A DNA stretch of 64,000 bases from Saccharophagus degradans 2-40 (lineage in GTDB: Bacteria; Pseudomonadota; Gammaproteobacteria; Pseudomonadales; Cellvibrionaceae), in contig NC_007912.1 of assembly GCF_000013665.1 (NCBI RefSeq), forward strand, positions 3,775,501 to 3,839,500, written 5' to 3'. Below are positions 1 to 9,432 of the stretch, in pieces. Within the stretch, counting starts at the first letter, position 1. The number at the start of each line of letters is the position of its first letter. Position numbers and translations under genes: made by a program. The notes under the pieces were generated by a model. The model was given only the letters and a program-made list of their open reading frames with translations. It did no database searches and was not told the DNA's origin.

Positions 1-407
1 TGTTGGCCACCAGACAGATTGCCGCCCTTGCGTTTGCGCATTTCTCGCAGCACTGGGAACAATGCGTAAATATCGTCGGGTATTTTTTTAAGGCCAGAAA
101 CTTCCATTCCGGTCTCGATGTTCTCTTGCACGGTTAAAGATGGAAAGATCATGCGCCCTTGTGGCACATAGGCAATTCCGTTTTCCACACGCTTGTGGCT
201 TTCCATGTCTGACACGTCTGTGCCATCCACACTTATGGAACCGCCAGATAAAGGCAGCACACCGATAAGCGATTTGAACAAAGTCGTTTTACCCATACCG
301 TTACGCCCCATTACCGCAAGGGTTTCGTTTTTAGGCACGGTAAAATCAAGCCCGTGTATCACTTCGCTTTGGCCATAACTTACTTTTAAATTAGATACGT
401 TTAACAT
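1..407 (-). CDS. urtE: Urea ABC transporter ATPase UrtE (partial, C-terminus outside window)
   Basis: The minus-strand reading frame starts at an ATG (405-407) and stays open to the window edge, giving about 135 residues. It begins MLNVSNLKVSYGQSEVIHGL, has a Walker A (GRNGMGKTT) and Q-loop region (AYVPQGRMIF), and reaches the ABC signature LSGGQQ exactly at the edge. UrtE is the second ATP-binding subunit of the UrtABCDE urea importer and is related to LivF; it hydrolyses ATP at the cytoplasmic face of the UrtBC permease. It lies 41 bp downstream of urtD on the same strand, with an AAGG-type ribosome site about 8 nt before the ATG. The five-gene urt order argues for urea rather than branched-chain amino acids. 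Confidence 0.93.
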   Translation of the reverse strand, partial: MLNVSNLKVSYGQSEVIHGLDFTVPKNETLAVMGRNGMGKTTLFKSLIGVLPLSGGSISVDGTDVSDMESHKRVENGIAYVPQGRMIFPSLTVQENIETGMEVSGLKKIPDDIYALFPVLREMRKRKGGNLSGGQ

Positions 408-448
408 ACATTCACCTTTACTATTCGCAGGGTAATATCAGCCAAGCA

Positions 449-1195
449 TTAATGCCCTAAATACACTTCGATCACTTTCGGGTCGGACTGCACTTTCTCC
501 ATATTGCCCGCGGCTAAAATCTTACCCTGATGCAATACCGTTACCTTCTGCGCTATACGCGCAACAAACTCCATATCGTGTTCAATAACTAGTACAGATC
601 GCCCTTTGCTAATTTTCTTCAACAATTCGCCTGTTTGTTCGCGCTCTTTAACACTCATGCCGGCTACTGGCTCATCTAGCATTAGCAACTGCGGGTCTTG
701 AATAAGTAACATCCCTATTTCTAACCACTGCTTTTGCCCGTGGCTAAGCAAACCTGCCTCTGTATCTAGCTGATCATCCAGCATTATCTCGGCTGCTATT
801 TCGTGAATTTTTTGCAGCACGGCTGTAGAGCGTTTAAAGACTAGCGAGCCTAAAACCCCACGTCCTGCGGGGTAAGACACCTCTAAATTTTCGAGCACCG
901 TTAAGTTCTCGTAAATTGATGGTGTTTGAAACTTACGCCCTACCCCCGCTCGCACTATGGCGTGCTCACTCATTTTGGTGAGTTCCTTGTTTAAAAACTT
1001 AATACTGCCGGAGGTGGATTTTGTTTTGCCGCAAATCAAATCCAATACGGTTGTTTTACCCGCGCCATTCGGGCCAATAACAACATGTAACTCGTTTTTA
1101 TCTATGTAGAGGTTTAAATCATCTACGGCTTTAAAGCCGTCGAAAGATACCGTTAACCCCTCAATAGAAAGTGTAAAATCTGTTGTAGAACTCAT
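449..1195 (-). CDS. urtD: Urea ABC transporter ATPase UrtD
   Basis: LivG-like ATPase of about 248 residues. It has Walker A GPNGAGKTT near residue 43, a signature variant LSHGQKQWLEIG (Gly-His-Gly in place of Ser-Gly-Gly, common in UrtD) and Walker B LLMLDEPVAGMS. It should pair with UrtE to energise urea import through UrtB/UrtC. The frame can begin at a GTG (1198) or the adjacent ATG (1195). I chose the ATG; a GGGGTAGG purine stretch sits just upstream of both. The gap to urtC is about 35 bp, so co-transcription is likely. Confidence 0.93.
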   Translation of the reverse strand: MSSTTDFTLSIEGLTVSFDGFKAVDDLNLYIDKNELHVVIGPNGAGKTTVLDLICGKTKSTSGSIKFLNKELTKMSEHAIVRAGVGRKFQTPSIYENLTVLENLEVSYPAGRGVLGSLVFKRSTAVLQKIHEIAAEIMLDDQLDTEAGLLSHGQKQWLEIGMLLIQDPQLLMLDEPVAGMSVKEREQTGELLKKISKGRSVLVIEHDMEFVARIAQKVTVLHQGKILAAGNMEKVQSDPKVIEVYLGH

Positions 1196-1232
1196 CACCT
1201 ACCCCACTCAATCAATTAAACTCGGTTTACAA

Positions 1233-2384
1233 TTAGCTCGCATCTTCGGCTAACGTTTTTGGTTGTGCGCCAAACTTCAACAGCAACCATTTTTTAGCGC
1301 GCTGTAAACGCGTGGTTAGGTGATGGCCATAATCCTGCCAAATACCGGCCAACCCATTAGGAAAGAACATTACAACCGCGATAAATAGCCCACCCATTAA
1401 AAACAACCAAAGCTGAGGAAAGGATTCCGAAAACGCCGTTTTACCAAAATTAATTAGCAAGGTGCCGTACACAGCGCCTATTAACGACATGCGCCCACCT
1501 ATCGCACAGAATATAACCATCTCAATAGATGGCACGATGCCGACAAAAGAGGGTGACATAAAGCCCACTTGCAAAGTGAACATAGCGCCGCCAATAGCAG
1601 ACATTAATGCAGCAATACAAAAGATAAATATTTTGAAATTAGAAACGTCATAACCAGAGAATCTAACGCGGTCTTCTTTGTCGCGCATTGCTAACAATAA
1701 GCGACCGAACTTGCTGGTAAGAATAAAACGGCCCAGCATAATTACACCGAGCAATAAAAAGCAGTTTAGAAAATAAAATATATATTTTGCGGAGTCGGAG
1801 GTGATATCCCAGCCATTTAGCGTGCGCAAATCGGTTATGCCGTTAATACCGCCGGTAAACCCCTGCTGGCCCACAATGAGTACCGTAAGAATAACCGCCA
1901 CTACTTGGGTAATAATCGCAAAGTAAACACCGCCCACCCTGCGCTTAAACATGGCAGCGCCTATAACGTAGGCGAACACGGTGGGCACAATTAAAATAGC
2001 TAAAATGGTAAAAGTTAAACTGTTAAACGGTACCCAAAACCAAGGCAGTTCGGTTAACTGGTTCCAATCCATAAAATCTGGAATACCTGGGGTAGATTGT
2101 ATGGCTGTGTTTTCTGGCGAGCTGGCTTCCAACTTTAAAAACATCGCCATGGCATAACCGCCAAGACCAAAAAATATCCCCTGCCCTAAACTAAGGGTAC
2201 CGCCGTACCCCCACAACAAAACTAAACTTACTGCGGCAAACGCGTAGGTTAAGTACTTGCCTACCAAATTAAGCCTAAATAAATCTAAACACACTGGAAA
2301 AACAACCAGAATGAGAGCAGCGAGAATTAAAAAGCCGGTTAGGCCTTTTTTCCCACCCATTAAATTTTCATATACAAAGCTCAT
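1233..2384 (-). CDS. urtC: Urea ABC transporter permease UrtC
   Basis: Integral membrane permease of the LivM family, 383 residues from the chosen start, with about ten hydrophobic segments and the family block GYGGTLSLGQGIFFGLGGYA near the N-terminus. It forms the urea translocation pore with UrtB. The open frame extends 23 codons further (to 2453) and would overlap urtB. The internal ATG at 2384 is preferred because it has a GGGAG ribosome site 6 nt upstream, gives the expected N-terminus (MSFVYENL), and leaves a 46-bp gap after urtB. The C-terminal tail is basic and cytoplasmic. Confidence 0.92.
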   Translation of the reverse strand: MSFVYENLMGGKKGLTGFLILAALILVVFPVCLDLFRLNLVGKYLTYAFAAVSLVLLWGYGGTLSLGQGIFFGLGGYAMAMFLKLEASSPENTAIQSTPGIPDFMDWNQLTELPWFWVPFNSLTFTILAILIVPTVFAYVIGAAMFKRRVGGVYFAIITQVVAVILTVLIVGQQGFTGGINGITDLRTLNGWDITSDSAKYIFYFLNCFLLLGVIMLGRFILTSKFGRLLLAMRDKEDRVRFSGYDVSNFKIFIFCIAALMSAIGGAMFTLQVGFMSPSFVGIVPSIEMVIFCAIGGRMSLIGAVYGTLLINFGKTAFSESFPQLWLFLMGGLFIAVVMFFPNGLAGIWQDYGHHLTTRLQRAKKWLLLKFGAQPKTLAEDAS

Positions 2385-2430
2385 ACTCGTCTCCCAAATA
2401 AGCCTAAGTAAACACAGATACGCCGCTGTA

Positions 2431-3354
2431 TTAGCGACGCACCTTACTGGCAAACAAACCTTCTGGTTTAAACATTAGAATCAACACTAACGCCAACAGC
2501 GTGTATACTTTTGCCATTGAACCGCTTATGAAGAACTCCAAAATAGATTGCGCCTGCGCAATGGAAAAGGCTGACGATATAGTGCCCACTAAACTACCTG
2601 CTCCGCCGAACACCACAACCATGAACGTATCTACAATATAAAGCGACCCAGTAGTTGGCCCAGTAGAAGCAATGGTGGTGAACGCCGCGCCCGCAATACC
2701 TGCAATGCCACAACCTAAAGCAAAGGTGTAACGGTCAATTTTTTTAGTGTTTATGCCAACCGCGCCACTCATTACACGATTTTGCGTAGTAGCTCGCACG
2801 CGCAAGCCCCAGCTAGATTTAAATAAAAGGTAAAATACGCCCAGAGTGACAAGCGTGGTTAAACCAAGTACGAACATGCCGTTAAGGGGAATATCAATGG
2901 TATCGGTTGGCTGGTAAGACCCCATCAACCAATCTGGTAGCGCCGGGCTAACTTCGCGCGCGCCAAAAATAGAACGAAACGCCTGCTGCATAATTAGGCT
3001 TAGGCCCCAGGTTGCCAGCAACGTATCTAAAGGGCGCTTATACAAATGCCGTATTAATATAAATTCCGCGAAATACCCTAGTGCCCCCGCCATTACAAAG
3101 GCCACCAAAATGGCAAACACAAAGTAATAGGACATAAGCTCTGGAAAGTAGGCCTCGGTGAGGGTAGATATAAAGTAAGTGGTGTAGGCGCCTACGGCCA
3201 TAAATTCGCCGTGAGCCATATTAATTACACCCATTTGACCAAAAATAATGGCAAGCCCTAACGCCATTAAAAGCAGTACGCTGAATAAACTAATTCCAGC
3301 GAAGCCCTGCATTGCCAAGATGGACCCCAATTCGCTGTAGGTATAACCGCCCAT
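2431..3354 (-). CDS. urtB: Urea ABC transporter permease UrtB
   Basis: LivH-type permease, 307 residues, with about eight transmembrane segments and the characteristic GQMGVINMAHGEFMAVGAY segment near residue 40. It is the partner of UrtC. Some UrtB proteins carry a long extracytoplasmic N-terminal extension; this one is the short form. A GGAG ribosome site lies about 9 nt before the ATG. It sits 73 bp downstream of urtA in the same operon. Confidence 0.92.
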   Translation of the reverse strand: MGGYTYSELGSILAMQGFAGISLFSVLLLMALGLAIIFGQMGVINMAHGEFMAVGAYTTYFISTLTEAYFPELMSYYFVFAILVAFVMAGALGYFAEFILIRHLYKRPLDTLLATWGLSLIMQQAFRSIFGAREVSPALPDWLMGSYQPTDTIDIPLNGMFVLGLTTLVTLGVFYLLFKSSWGLRVRATTQNRVMSGAVGINTKKIDRYTFALGCGIAGIAGAAFTTIASTGPTTGSLYIVDTFMVVVFGGAGSLVGTISSAFSIAQAQSILEFFISGSMAKVYTLLALVLILMFKPEGLFASKVRR

Positions 3355-3427
3355 ATTTTTTCTCCGCTGTTTGGATTTTTAAAAAGTGAAAGCGAACCTC
3401 CTTGTTCGCTGTGAAAAGTAAATCTAT

Positions 3428-4678
3428 TTACTGATAACCGGCTGGGAATGGGTCTGGTTCGATAAGGTCAGATTCGTACACTACCGTTGCTTGACCATCT
3501 TTGTTCCAAACACCTACGCGGGCTTTACTCCACAAGTGATGGTTTTTGTGCAACTTCACATAACCTTCTGGCGCGGTGGTTAATTCAATTTCACCACTTT
3601 CTGATGCCGCTACAACTTTATCTACATCGAAGGAGCCTGCTTTTTCTACAGCGGCCTTCCATAACCATGGGCCGAGATAAGCTGCCTGCGTTACGTCACC
3701 AATTACACTGTCGTCACCCCACATTTCTTTAAAGGCAGACACAAAGGCTTTGTTGTTGGGGTTATCTTGGCTTTGAAAGTACTTCATGATGGAGTAGAAG
3801 CCTTCTAAGTTTTCACCGCCAATACCCAACACTTCATCTTCGGTTACAGAAATAGTTAATAGGGTTTGCTTTTCGCCAGTAATGCCCGCAGCTTTTAATT
3901 GCTTAAACCATGCAACGTTACTGCCCCCAACCACTGCAGCGTAAATAACATCTGGTTTTTTCAGGCGAATTTTGTTGATAACCGAGCCGAACTGCGTATT
4001 ACCTAATGGCTTATATTCTTCACCAACAACTTTGCCGCCCAACACATTTTCTATATGTTTGCGTGCAATTTTCATTGATGTGCGCGGCCAGATGTAATCC
4101 GAACCGATGAGATAAAACGTTTTCGCATTTTTCTCTTTCGCTACCCAGTTCAAACCATCTAAAATTTGTTGGGTTGCCTCTTGGCCCGTATAAATCACGT
4201 TTTTAGATTGCTCTAACCCTTCGTAAAACGTTGGGTAGTACAGCAACCCATTTTCTTTTTCAAACACTGGCAGTGCCGCTTTGCGCGATGCGGATGTCCA
4301 GCAACCGAATACAGCAGCTACCTTATCTTTTACTAGTAGCTTTCTAGATTTCTCGGCAAAGGTTGGCCAATCACTGGCGCCATCCTCTTGGATAATCTCG
4401 ATCTTTCTTCCTAAGATGCCACCCATATCGTTAATTTGTTTTATTGCAAGCTTCTCAGCCTCTTGCGCGCCGGTCTCACTGATTGCCATGGTGCCGGTTA
4501 ACGAATGTAAGATCCCGACTTTGACCGTATCTTTAGTAACGGCAAGCCCTGTGGTATTTGCCTCATCGGCCAGTGCCGAATGCATACCAAATAAAAAAGC
4601 GCTCATCCCAACAATCTTTAGGAGACCTCGTCGGGATTCGAAGCGCGTTAAACTGCTAGCTAATTGTGTGAGTTTCAT
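3428..4678 (-). CDS. urtA: Urea ABC transporter substrate-binding protein UrtA
   Basis: Periplasmic binding protein of the Leu/Ile/Val-BP-like (Peripla_BP_5) type, 416 residues. The mature part opens with VKVGILHSLTGTMAISE and contains the UrtA-type segment AAVFGCWTSASRKA. It captures urea or short-chain amides and delivers them to UrtBC. The leader has a twin-arginine motif (ESRRGLLKIVG) before the hydrophobic stretch and an ALA-D cleavage region, so Tat export is predicted. It is the first gene of the operon; the promoter should lie in the 408-bp divergent region before it. No urease gene is visible in the window. Confidence 0.94.
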   Translation of the reverse strand: MKLTQLASSLTRFESRRGLLKIVGMSAFLFGMHSALADEANTTGLAVTKDTVKVGILHSLTGTMAISETGAQEAEKLAIKQINDMGGILGRKIEIIQEDGASDWPTFAEKSRKLLVKDKVAAVFGCWTSASRKAALPVFEKENGLLYYPTFYEGLEQSKNVIYTGQEATQQILDGLNWVAKEKNAKTFYLIGSDYIWPRTSMKIARKHIENVLGGKVVGEEYKPLGNTQFGSVINKIRLKKPDVIYAAVVGGSNVAWFKQLKAAGITGEKQTLLTISVTEDEVLGIGGENLEGFYSIMKYFQSQDNPNNKAFVSAFKEMWGDDSVIGDVTQAAYLGPWLWKAAVEKAGSFDVDKVVAASESGEIELTTAPEGYVKLHKNHHLWSKARVGVWNKDGQATVVYESDLIEPDPFPAGYQ

Positions 4679-5086
4679 AACCTACCCTCTGTGTAGTGAT
4701 TGCACCGGAAGTAATGCGTGGGGCTATTTTTACCCTCTAAAGCCTTAGCCACCATTCGACAAATGATCCCCCTAGATACGTCATTTAACGCATAGGCGAA
4801 TGCGCAAAAGCGTCATATCGTAGGCGCACATATAGATGACTGAGCTAGTGCTTCAACATTCATCGCGGCTAACATCAAAGTTTTAGCAGGAGGAAAGCGA
4901 AGGGTTGGCGCGAATTTCGCTTAAGGGGTAACAGCGCATTAAGAACGATGCGAGCACGCAGTTGGATGCCAGCTACAGTCACATTGGAGGAGATACAAAC
5001 AGGGCAAAAAACAACCTGAAGTTAATGGTGAAAATGCGGGGCAACTCCTTGCCTGAGCCTTAATAATTGGGCGAGGAGTAAACACT
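4679..5086. promoter_or_regulatory. Divergent control region between urtA and the hybrid kinase gene
   Basis: This 408-bp region separates the urt operon (minus) from the kinase/regulator pair (plus) and should carry both promoters. On the plus strand a GG-N10-GC element (4905-4922, TTGGCGCGAATTTCGCTT) resembles a sigma-54 -24/-12 promoter, though the spacer bases match the full consensus poorly. A GAGGAG ribosome site precedes the kinase ATG. I looked for guanidine-riboswitch (ykkC) hallmarks on the urtA side and saw none. The sigma-54 reading is inference, plausible because urea uptake is commonly nitrogen-controlled. Confidence 0.35.
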
Positions 5087-8000
5087 ATGGCGGCTAAACA
5101 GCAGATTTATCGCGTTCGACGCAGTTACAACCAGTGGGTGAACAACCAGACCCTAGAGGATTACGCGCTGCGCTTTACCGCTAAGGCGTCTCGTAAATGG
5201 TCGCTGTTGCGGGTGGCAAACACTGCGCTTGGGTCTATTTCATTTTTAGCCTTAGAGGCAATAGGCGCTGCCATAACCATTAGCTATGGCTTCGATAACG
5301 CCATGGCAGCCGTACTTGTGGTGGGTTTGCTTATATTCTTTGCAGGGCTACCCATTTGCTATTACGCTGCAAAATATGGCGTAGATATAGATTTGCTCAC
5401 TCGTGGTGCAGGCTTTGGTTATATCGGCTCCACCGCCACCTCACTTATTTACGCTTCGTTTACATTTATATTCTTTGCACTTGAAGCCGCCATAATGGCA
5501 AAGGCGCTGGAGCTAACACTCGGTATTCCCCTAGCCATTGGCTACATTATTAGCTCACTCGTCGCCATCCCACTGGTGTTTTACGGCATTACATTTATTA
5601 GCCGCTTCCAATTGTGGACCCAACCATTATGGATAGCCCTACAACTCGCACCCCTTATTTTTATTCTATTTAACGACGCAACCTTAGTGGCAGATTGGCA
5701 GAGCTACACCGGCACCAAACAGTCCTCACCTGGGTTAAATATTTTATTATTTGGTGCAGCGGCATCGGTGATGTTTGCGCTAGTAGCACAAATTGGTGAA
5801 CAGGTGGATTTTTTGCGCTTTATGCCAGAAAAAACAGCCGGTAATAAAACACGCTGGTGGTGTGCACTTATTGCTGGCGGGCCGGGCTGGATAATCGTAG
5901 GCTGTATTAAACTGGTAATAGGTTCCTTTCTCGCTGTGGTGGCCATTCAATACGGCAGTAGCCTTATAGACGCTTCCGACCCCACCACCATGTATGCCAT
6001 CGCCTATGGCTACATTACGCAGAACCAGCACCTTGCACTGGTACTTGCTGGCTTTTTCGTTGTGTTATCACAATTAAAAATTAACGTAACCAACGCCTAT
6101 GCAGGGTCTATTGCTTGGTCTAATTTTTTCTCGCGCCTCACTCACAACCATCCAGGCCGGGTTGTATGGCTGGTATTTAATGTGTCAATTGCTTTGCTAC
6201 TTATGGAGCTTGGCATTTACCACGCCTTCGAAAGTACTTTAAGTATTTACGCAATTATTGCCGTTAGCTGGGTGGGGGCATTAGTAGCAGATTTAATAAT
6301 AAATAAACCGCTTGGCTTTAGCCCACCCAACATAGAATTTAAGCGCGCACACCTTTACGATATAAACCCAGTAGGCGTAGGCAGCATGCTTATCGCCTCG
6401 ATTACTGGTGTACTTGCTTACCTGGGCTTTATGGGTGAGCACGCACATGCGCTTTCTCACTTTATTGCGCTGGCCACAGCGTTTATATGCTCGCCCCTAA
6501 TAGCTTGGGGCACAAAGGGTAAATATTATATTGCTCGCCCAGCCTATGTATTTAGCGATCAACACCAGCATGTTAAATGCAGTATTTGTGAGAACAATTA
6601 CGAAACCGAAGACATGGCCCAGTGCCCAGCATACGACGGCTATATTTGCTCGCTATGCTGCTCGCTAGATGCGCGCTGCCAAGACCTATGCAAAACCCAT
6701 CAATCCATTAGCACTAGGCTTGTTACACTTGCGCAACGTTGCCTGCCCAGCTTTGCTTCAAATTACTTAAATATTCGACTTGTACATTTTGTATTACTGC
6801 TCACCCTTGTGGGTGCAGTAACGGGTGTTTTGTTAGCACTGGTTTATACCAATATAAAAACCGATAGCCTTACTATTAACCAGCTACTGGAAGCCACCTT
6901 ATGGAAGGTGTTTTTTATACTCACCATCGTAGCTGGCGTTATTTGCTGGTTATTTGTATTGGCGCATCAAAGCCAGATTGTTGCGCAGGAAGAATCGCAA
7001 ACCCAAACACGAAAATTAGTGCAAGAAATAGAAGCCCACGAGAAAACCGACTTAAAACTACAAAAAGCCAAAGAGCAAGCAGAAGCCGCTAACAATGCCA
7101 AAAGTCGATATTTAACCGGCATTAGCCATGAATTGCGTTCGCCGCTAAACACCGTATTAGGCTATGCCCAATTGATGGAGATGGACTCGGCACTAAGCGA
7201 GGCTAACCAAAATAAAATAGCCGTTATTAAACGCAGCGGCGAACATTTAGCTGATTTAATTGAGGGGCTGTTAGACATTTCTAAAATTGAAGCTGGCAGA
7301 TTAGAAATACAGCGCAACACTATTCAATTTAAAAGCTTATTGGGTCAATTAGAAAAAATGTTTTTGCTACAAGCGCAAGACAAAGGCTTAACGTTCACTT
7401 GCGAACGTCTGTCACCCATGCCTGCAACAGTTATGGGCGACGAAAAAAGAGTAAGGCAAATACTTATAAACTTACTCTCTAACGCCATTAAATATACCGA
7501 ACACGGAGAGGTGAAATTTAGCATCAATTACCGCAACCAAGTCGCAGAGTTCAAAATTAGCGATACCGGCGTGGGTATAAATGAAGATGAATACGAACGC
7601 ATATTCAAGCCATTTGAGCGAGTGCGCCGCCCAGGTAGCCCAGCAGTGCCAGGCACGGGCTTAGGACTAACCATTACGCGCCTACTTACCGACATAATGG
7701 GGGGCGATATATCTGTAGAGCGCAACCCGAATGGCGGCAGTATTTTTACTGTTTGGCTAATGCTTTCTAGAGTAGATACGCCCAAAACGGCGCAAGTAAA
7801 ACCCAGAAAAATATACGGCTACGAAGGCGAGAAAAAATCGATAATGGTGGTGGACGATGACGCGACTCACCGAGGTTTAATTGGCGACCTACTTACTCCA
7901 TTGGGTTTTGGCGTAGTGGAGGCACCAGACGCAGAGGCCTGCCTAGCCATGATAAGTTATTTCACACCCGATATATTTTTAATAGATAGACGAATGCCAG

Positions 8001-8485
8001 GCATGAACGGGCCAGAGCTCGCAGCCAAACTGCGACAAATTGGGTTTAGCGTGCCCATAGTAATGGTAACAGCCAACGCCAATGAAGATATTTTAAGCCA
8101 CGATGAATTAGCCCAGCAAAATAACAAAGAGGTAAGCGATACAGCCTACAACGAATACTTAGTAAAGCCGATTAAGCTAGACCAACTGTTACAAACCTTA
8201 GATCGCTACCTTGCTTTGCAATGGAAGCTCGCACCCAGCTCGTCGCATAGCCTGCAAGAAATAGAGTCCCGTGCGTTTAACGGCGACGGCCTGCCTACCC
8301 AAGATATACGTGAAAAGCTTATCATACATGCAGAAATAGGCCACCTAAGCATGCTTAAAACCATTGCTAATCAACTGGCAAACGACCCGAACATTAACCC
8401 TTTATTTTTAACTCAGTTAAAAAAATATATTAACGAAGTTAAATTTAAAAAAGTCATCGAATTATTACAGGTACCATCCTTATGA
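5087..8485 (+). CDS. Hybrid sensor histidine kinase with NCS1-transporter-like sensor domain and Cys-rich module
   Basis: A 1132-residue membrane sensor. Residues ~1-470 are a polytopic segment resembling NCS1 nucleobase/cation symporters. Residues 498-535 hold a Cys-rich module (CX2C-X11-C-X7-C-X2-CC-X5-C-X3-C) that could bind zinc or another metal. Two further membrane helices lie at ~565-640. Then come a coiled coil, HisKA with phosphoacceptor His681 in SHELRSP, HATPase_c (DTGVGI, GTGLGLTI), and a receiver domain with Asp967 (LIDRRMPG), followed by a ~100-residue tail. It probably senses a nitrogenous solute or its transport and phosphorylates the next gene product. It is divergent from urtABCDE, which suggests urea or a related compound as signal. 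The ligand is unknown. Confidence 0.88.
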   Translation: MAAKQQIYRVRRSYNQWVNNQTLEDYALRFTAKASRKWSLLRVANTALGSISFLALEAIGAAITISYGFDNAMAAVLVVGLLIFFAGLPICYYAAKYGVDIDLLTRGAGFGYIGSTATSLIYASFTFIFFALEAAIMAKALELTLGIPLAIGYIISSLVAIPLVFYGITFISRFQLWTQPLWIALQLAPLIFILFNDATLVADWQSYTGTKQSSPGLNILLFGAAASVMFALVAQIGEQVDFLRFMPEKTAGNKTRWWCALIAGGPGWIIVGCIKLVIGSFLAVVAIQYGSSLIDASDPTTMYAIAYGYITQNQHLALVLAGFFVVLSQLKINVTNAYAGSIAWSNFFSRLTHNHPGRVVWLVFNVSIALLLMELGIYHAFESTLSIYAIIAVSWVGALVADLIINKPLGFSPPNIEFKRAHLYDINPVGVGSMLIASITGVLAYLGFMGEHAHALSHFIALATAFICSPLIAWGTKGKYYIARPAYVFSDQHQHVKCSICENNYETEDMAQCPAYDGYICSLCCSLDARCQDLCKTHQSISTRLVTLAQRCLPSFASNYLNIRLVHFVLLLTLVGAVTGVLLALVYTNIKTDSLTINQLLEATLWKVFFILTIVAGVICWLFVLAHQSQIVAQEESQTQTRKLVQEIEAHEKTDLKLQKAKEQAEAANNAKSRYLTGISHELRSPLNTVLGYAQLMEMDSALSEANQNKIAVIKRSGEHLADLIEGLLDISKIEAGRLEIQRNTIQFKSLLGQLEKMFLLQAQDKGLTFTCERLSPMPATVMGDEKRVRQILINLLSNAIKYTEHGEVKFSINYRNQVAEFKISDTGVGINEDEYERIFKPFERVRRPGSPAVPGTGLGLTITRLLTDIMGGDISVERNPNGGSIFTVWLMLSRVDTPKTAQVKPRKIYGYEGEKKSIMVVDDDATHRGLIGDLLTPLGFGVVEAPDAEACLAMISYFTPDIFLIDRRMPGMNGPELAAKLRQIGFSVPIVMVTANANEDILSHDELAQQNNKEVSDTAYNEYLVKPIKLDQLLQTLDRYLALQWKLAPSSSHSLQEIESRAFNGDGLPTQDIREKLIIHAEIGHLSMLKTIANQLANDPNINPLFLTQLKKYINEVKFKKVIELLQVPSL

Positions 8486-9393
8486 ATACGATAAGCCCAG
8501 ATAACCATATCGTATTAATAGTAGACGACTCCCCTGATACCCTAGGCATGCTAAACGAAGCCTTAGAGTCTACAGGTATGACTACATTGGTTGCACTTGA
8601 GGGTAAACAAGCGTTAACCATTGCACAAAAATTAACACCCGATGTTATTTTGCTAGATGCAATTATGCCGGGCATGGACGGCTTTGAAACCTGCGAGAAA
8701 TTAAAAGCAAACCCCAGCCTTAAAAATATACCGGTGATATTTATGACCGGGCTAAGCGATACAGATAGCATTGTGAAAGGGTTTGCCGCAGGCGGTGTAG
8801 ACTATTTAACCAAACCCATTAACCCAAAGGAATTGGTAGCTCGAATAAATGCCCATTTAATCAATGCGCGCACGGCGTTATCTGCGCAACAAGCGTTGGA
8901 CTCTGCTGGCCAAACCATTTTGGCGGTGAACAACGACGGCGTTAAACAATGGGCAACACCCGCTGCCAGCAAGTTACTAGAAGAGCTAACCATTAACTCG
9001 CCCACCAACACACTAGAAGACCAATTAAAACACTGGCTGGCCAACCACCCTACAGAAGACAACAAAATGCCCTTTTGTGCTGCCGGCCAGCATTACACTG
9101 CAATATATTTTGGCTTATCCGATCAAGGCGAGCATTTAATTCGGTTGAATAATGATACAGCAGTAGATGAAGCCAGTGTATTAAAAGAACAATTTGGTAT
9201 AACCAAGCGTGAATCTGACGTTTTTTTATGGCTAGCTAAAGGCAAAACCAATCGCGAAATAGCGCAAATTATTGATATAAGCCCACGCACGGTAAACAAA
9301 CATTTAGAGCAGTTGTTTAAAAAGCTGGCGGTAGACAATCGAACTACAGCAGCCGCTATGGCCATACAATGTTTGCAGAAAAAACGGGGGTAA
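8482..9393 (+). CDS. Response regulator, REC-LuxR type, partner of the upstream kinase
   Basis: 303 residues: an N-terminal receiver domain (acidic pair Asp15/16, phosphoacceptor Asp59 in ILLDAIMPGMDG, Lys of TKPI), a linker of about 90 residues, and a C-terminal LuxR/GerE helix-turn-helix (GKTNREIAQIIDISPRTVNK). The start codon overlaps the kinase stop as ATGA, a strong sign of translational coupling. It should be the DNA-binding output of the pair and may control the divergent urt operon, which is inference from position. A hairpin with a short T-run follows the stop. Confidence 0.92.
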   Translation: MNTISPDNHIVLIVDDSPDTLGMLNEALESTGMTTLVALEGKQALTIAQKLTPDVILLDAIMPGMDGFETCEKLKANPSLKNIPVIFMTGLSDTDSIVKGFAAGGVDYLTKPINPKELVARINAHLINARTALSAQQALDSAGQTILAVNNDGVKQWATPAASKLLEELTINSPTNTLEDQLKHWLANHPTEDNKMPFCAAGQHYTAIYFGLSDQGEHLIRLNNDTAVDEASVLKEQFGITKRESDVFLWLAKGKTNREIAQIIDISPRTVNKHLEQLFKKLAVDNRTTAAAMAIQCLQKKRG

Positions 9394-9398
9394 TGCTA

Positions 9399-9423
9399 TA
9401 GGCTAATTCACAGCCTAATTTTT
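9399..9423 (+). terminator. Rho-independent terminator after the kinase/regulator operon
   Basis: Stem TAGGCT (9399-9404) pairs with AGCCTA (9412-9417) around a 7-nt loop and is followed by ATTTTTAT. It lies 6 bp after the stop of the response regulator gene. The short stem makes it a modest terminator. Confidence 0.6.
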
Positions 9424-9432
9424 ATAGTTTAG

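Noticed and set aside
4679-5086. Guanidine (ykkC) or other riboswitch upstream of urtA
   Set aside because: I saw none of the conserved motifs on the minus strand and no terminator hairpin before urtA.
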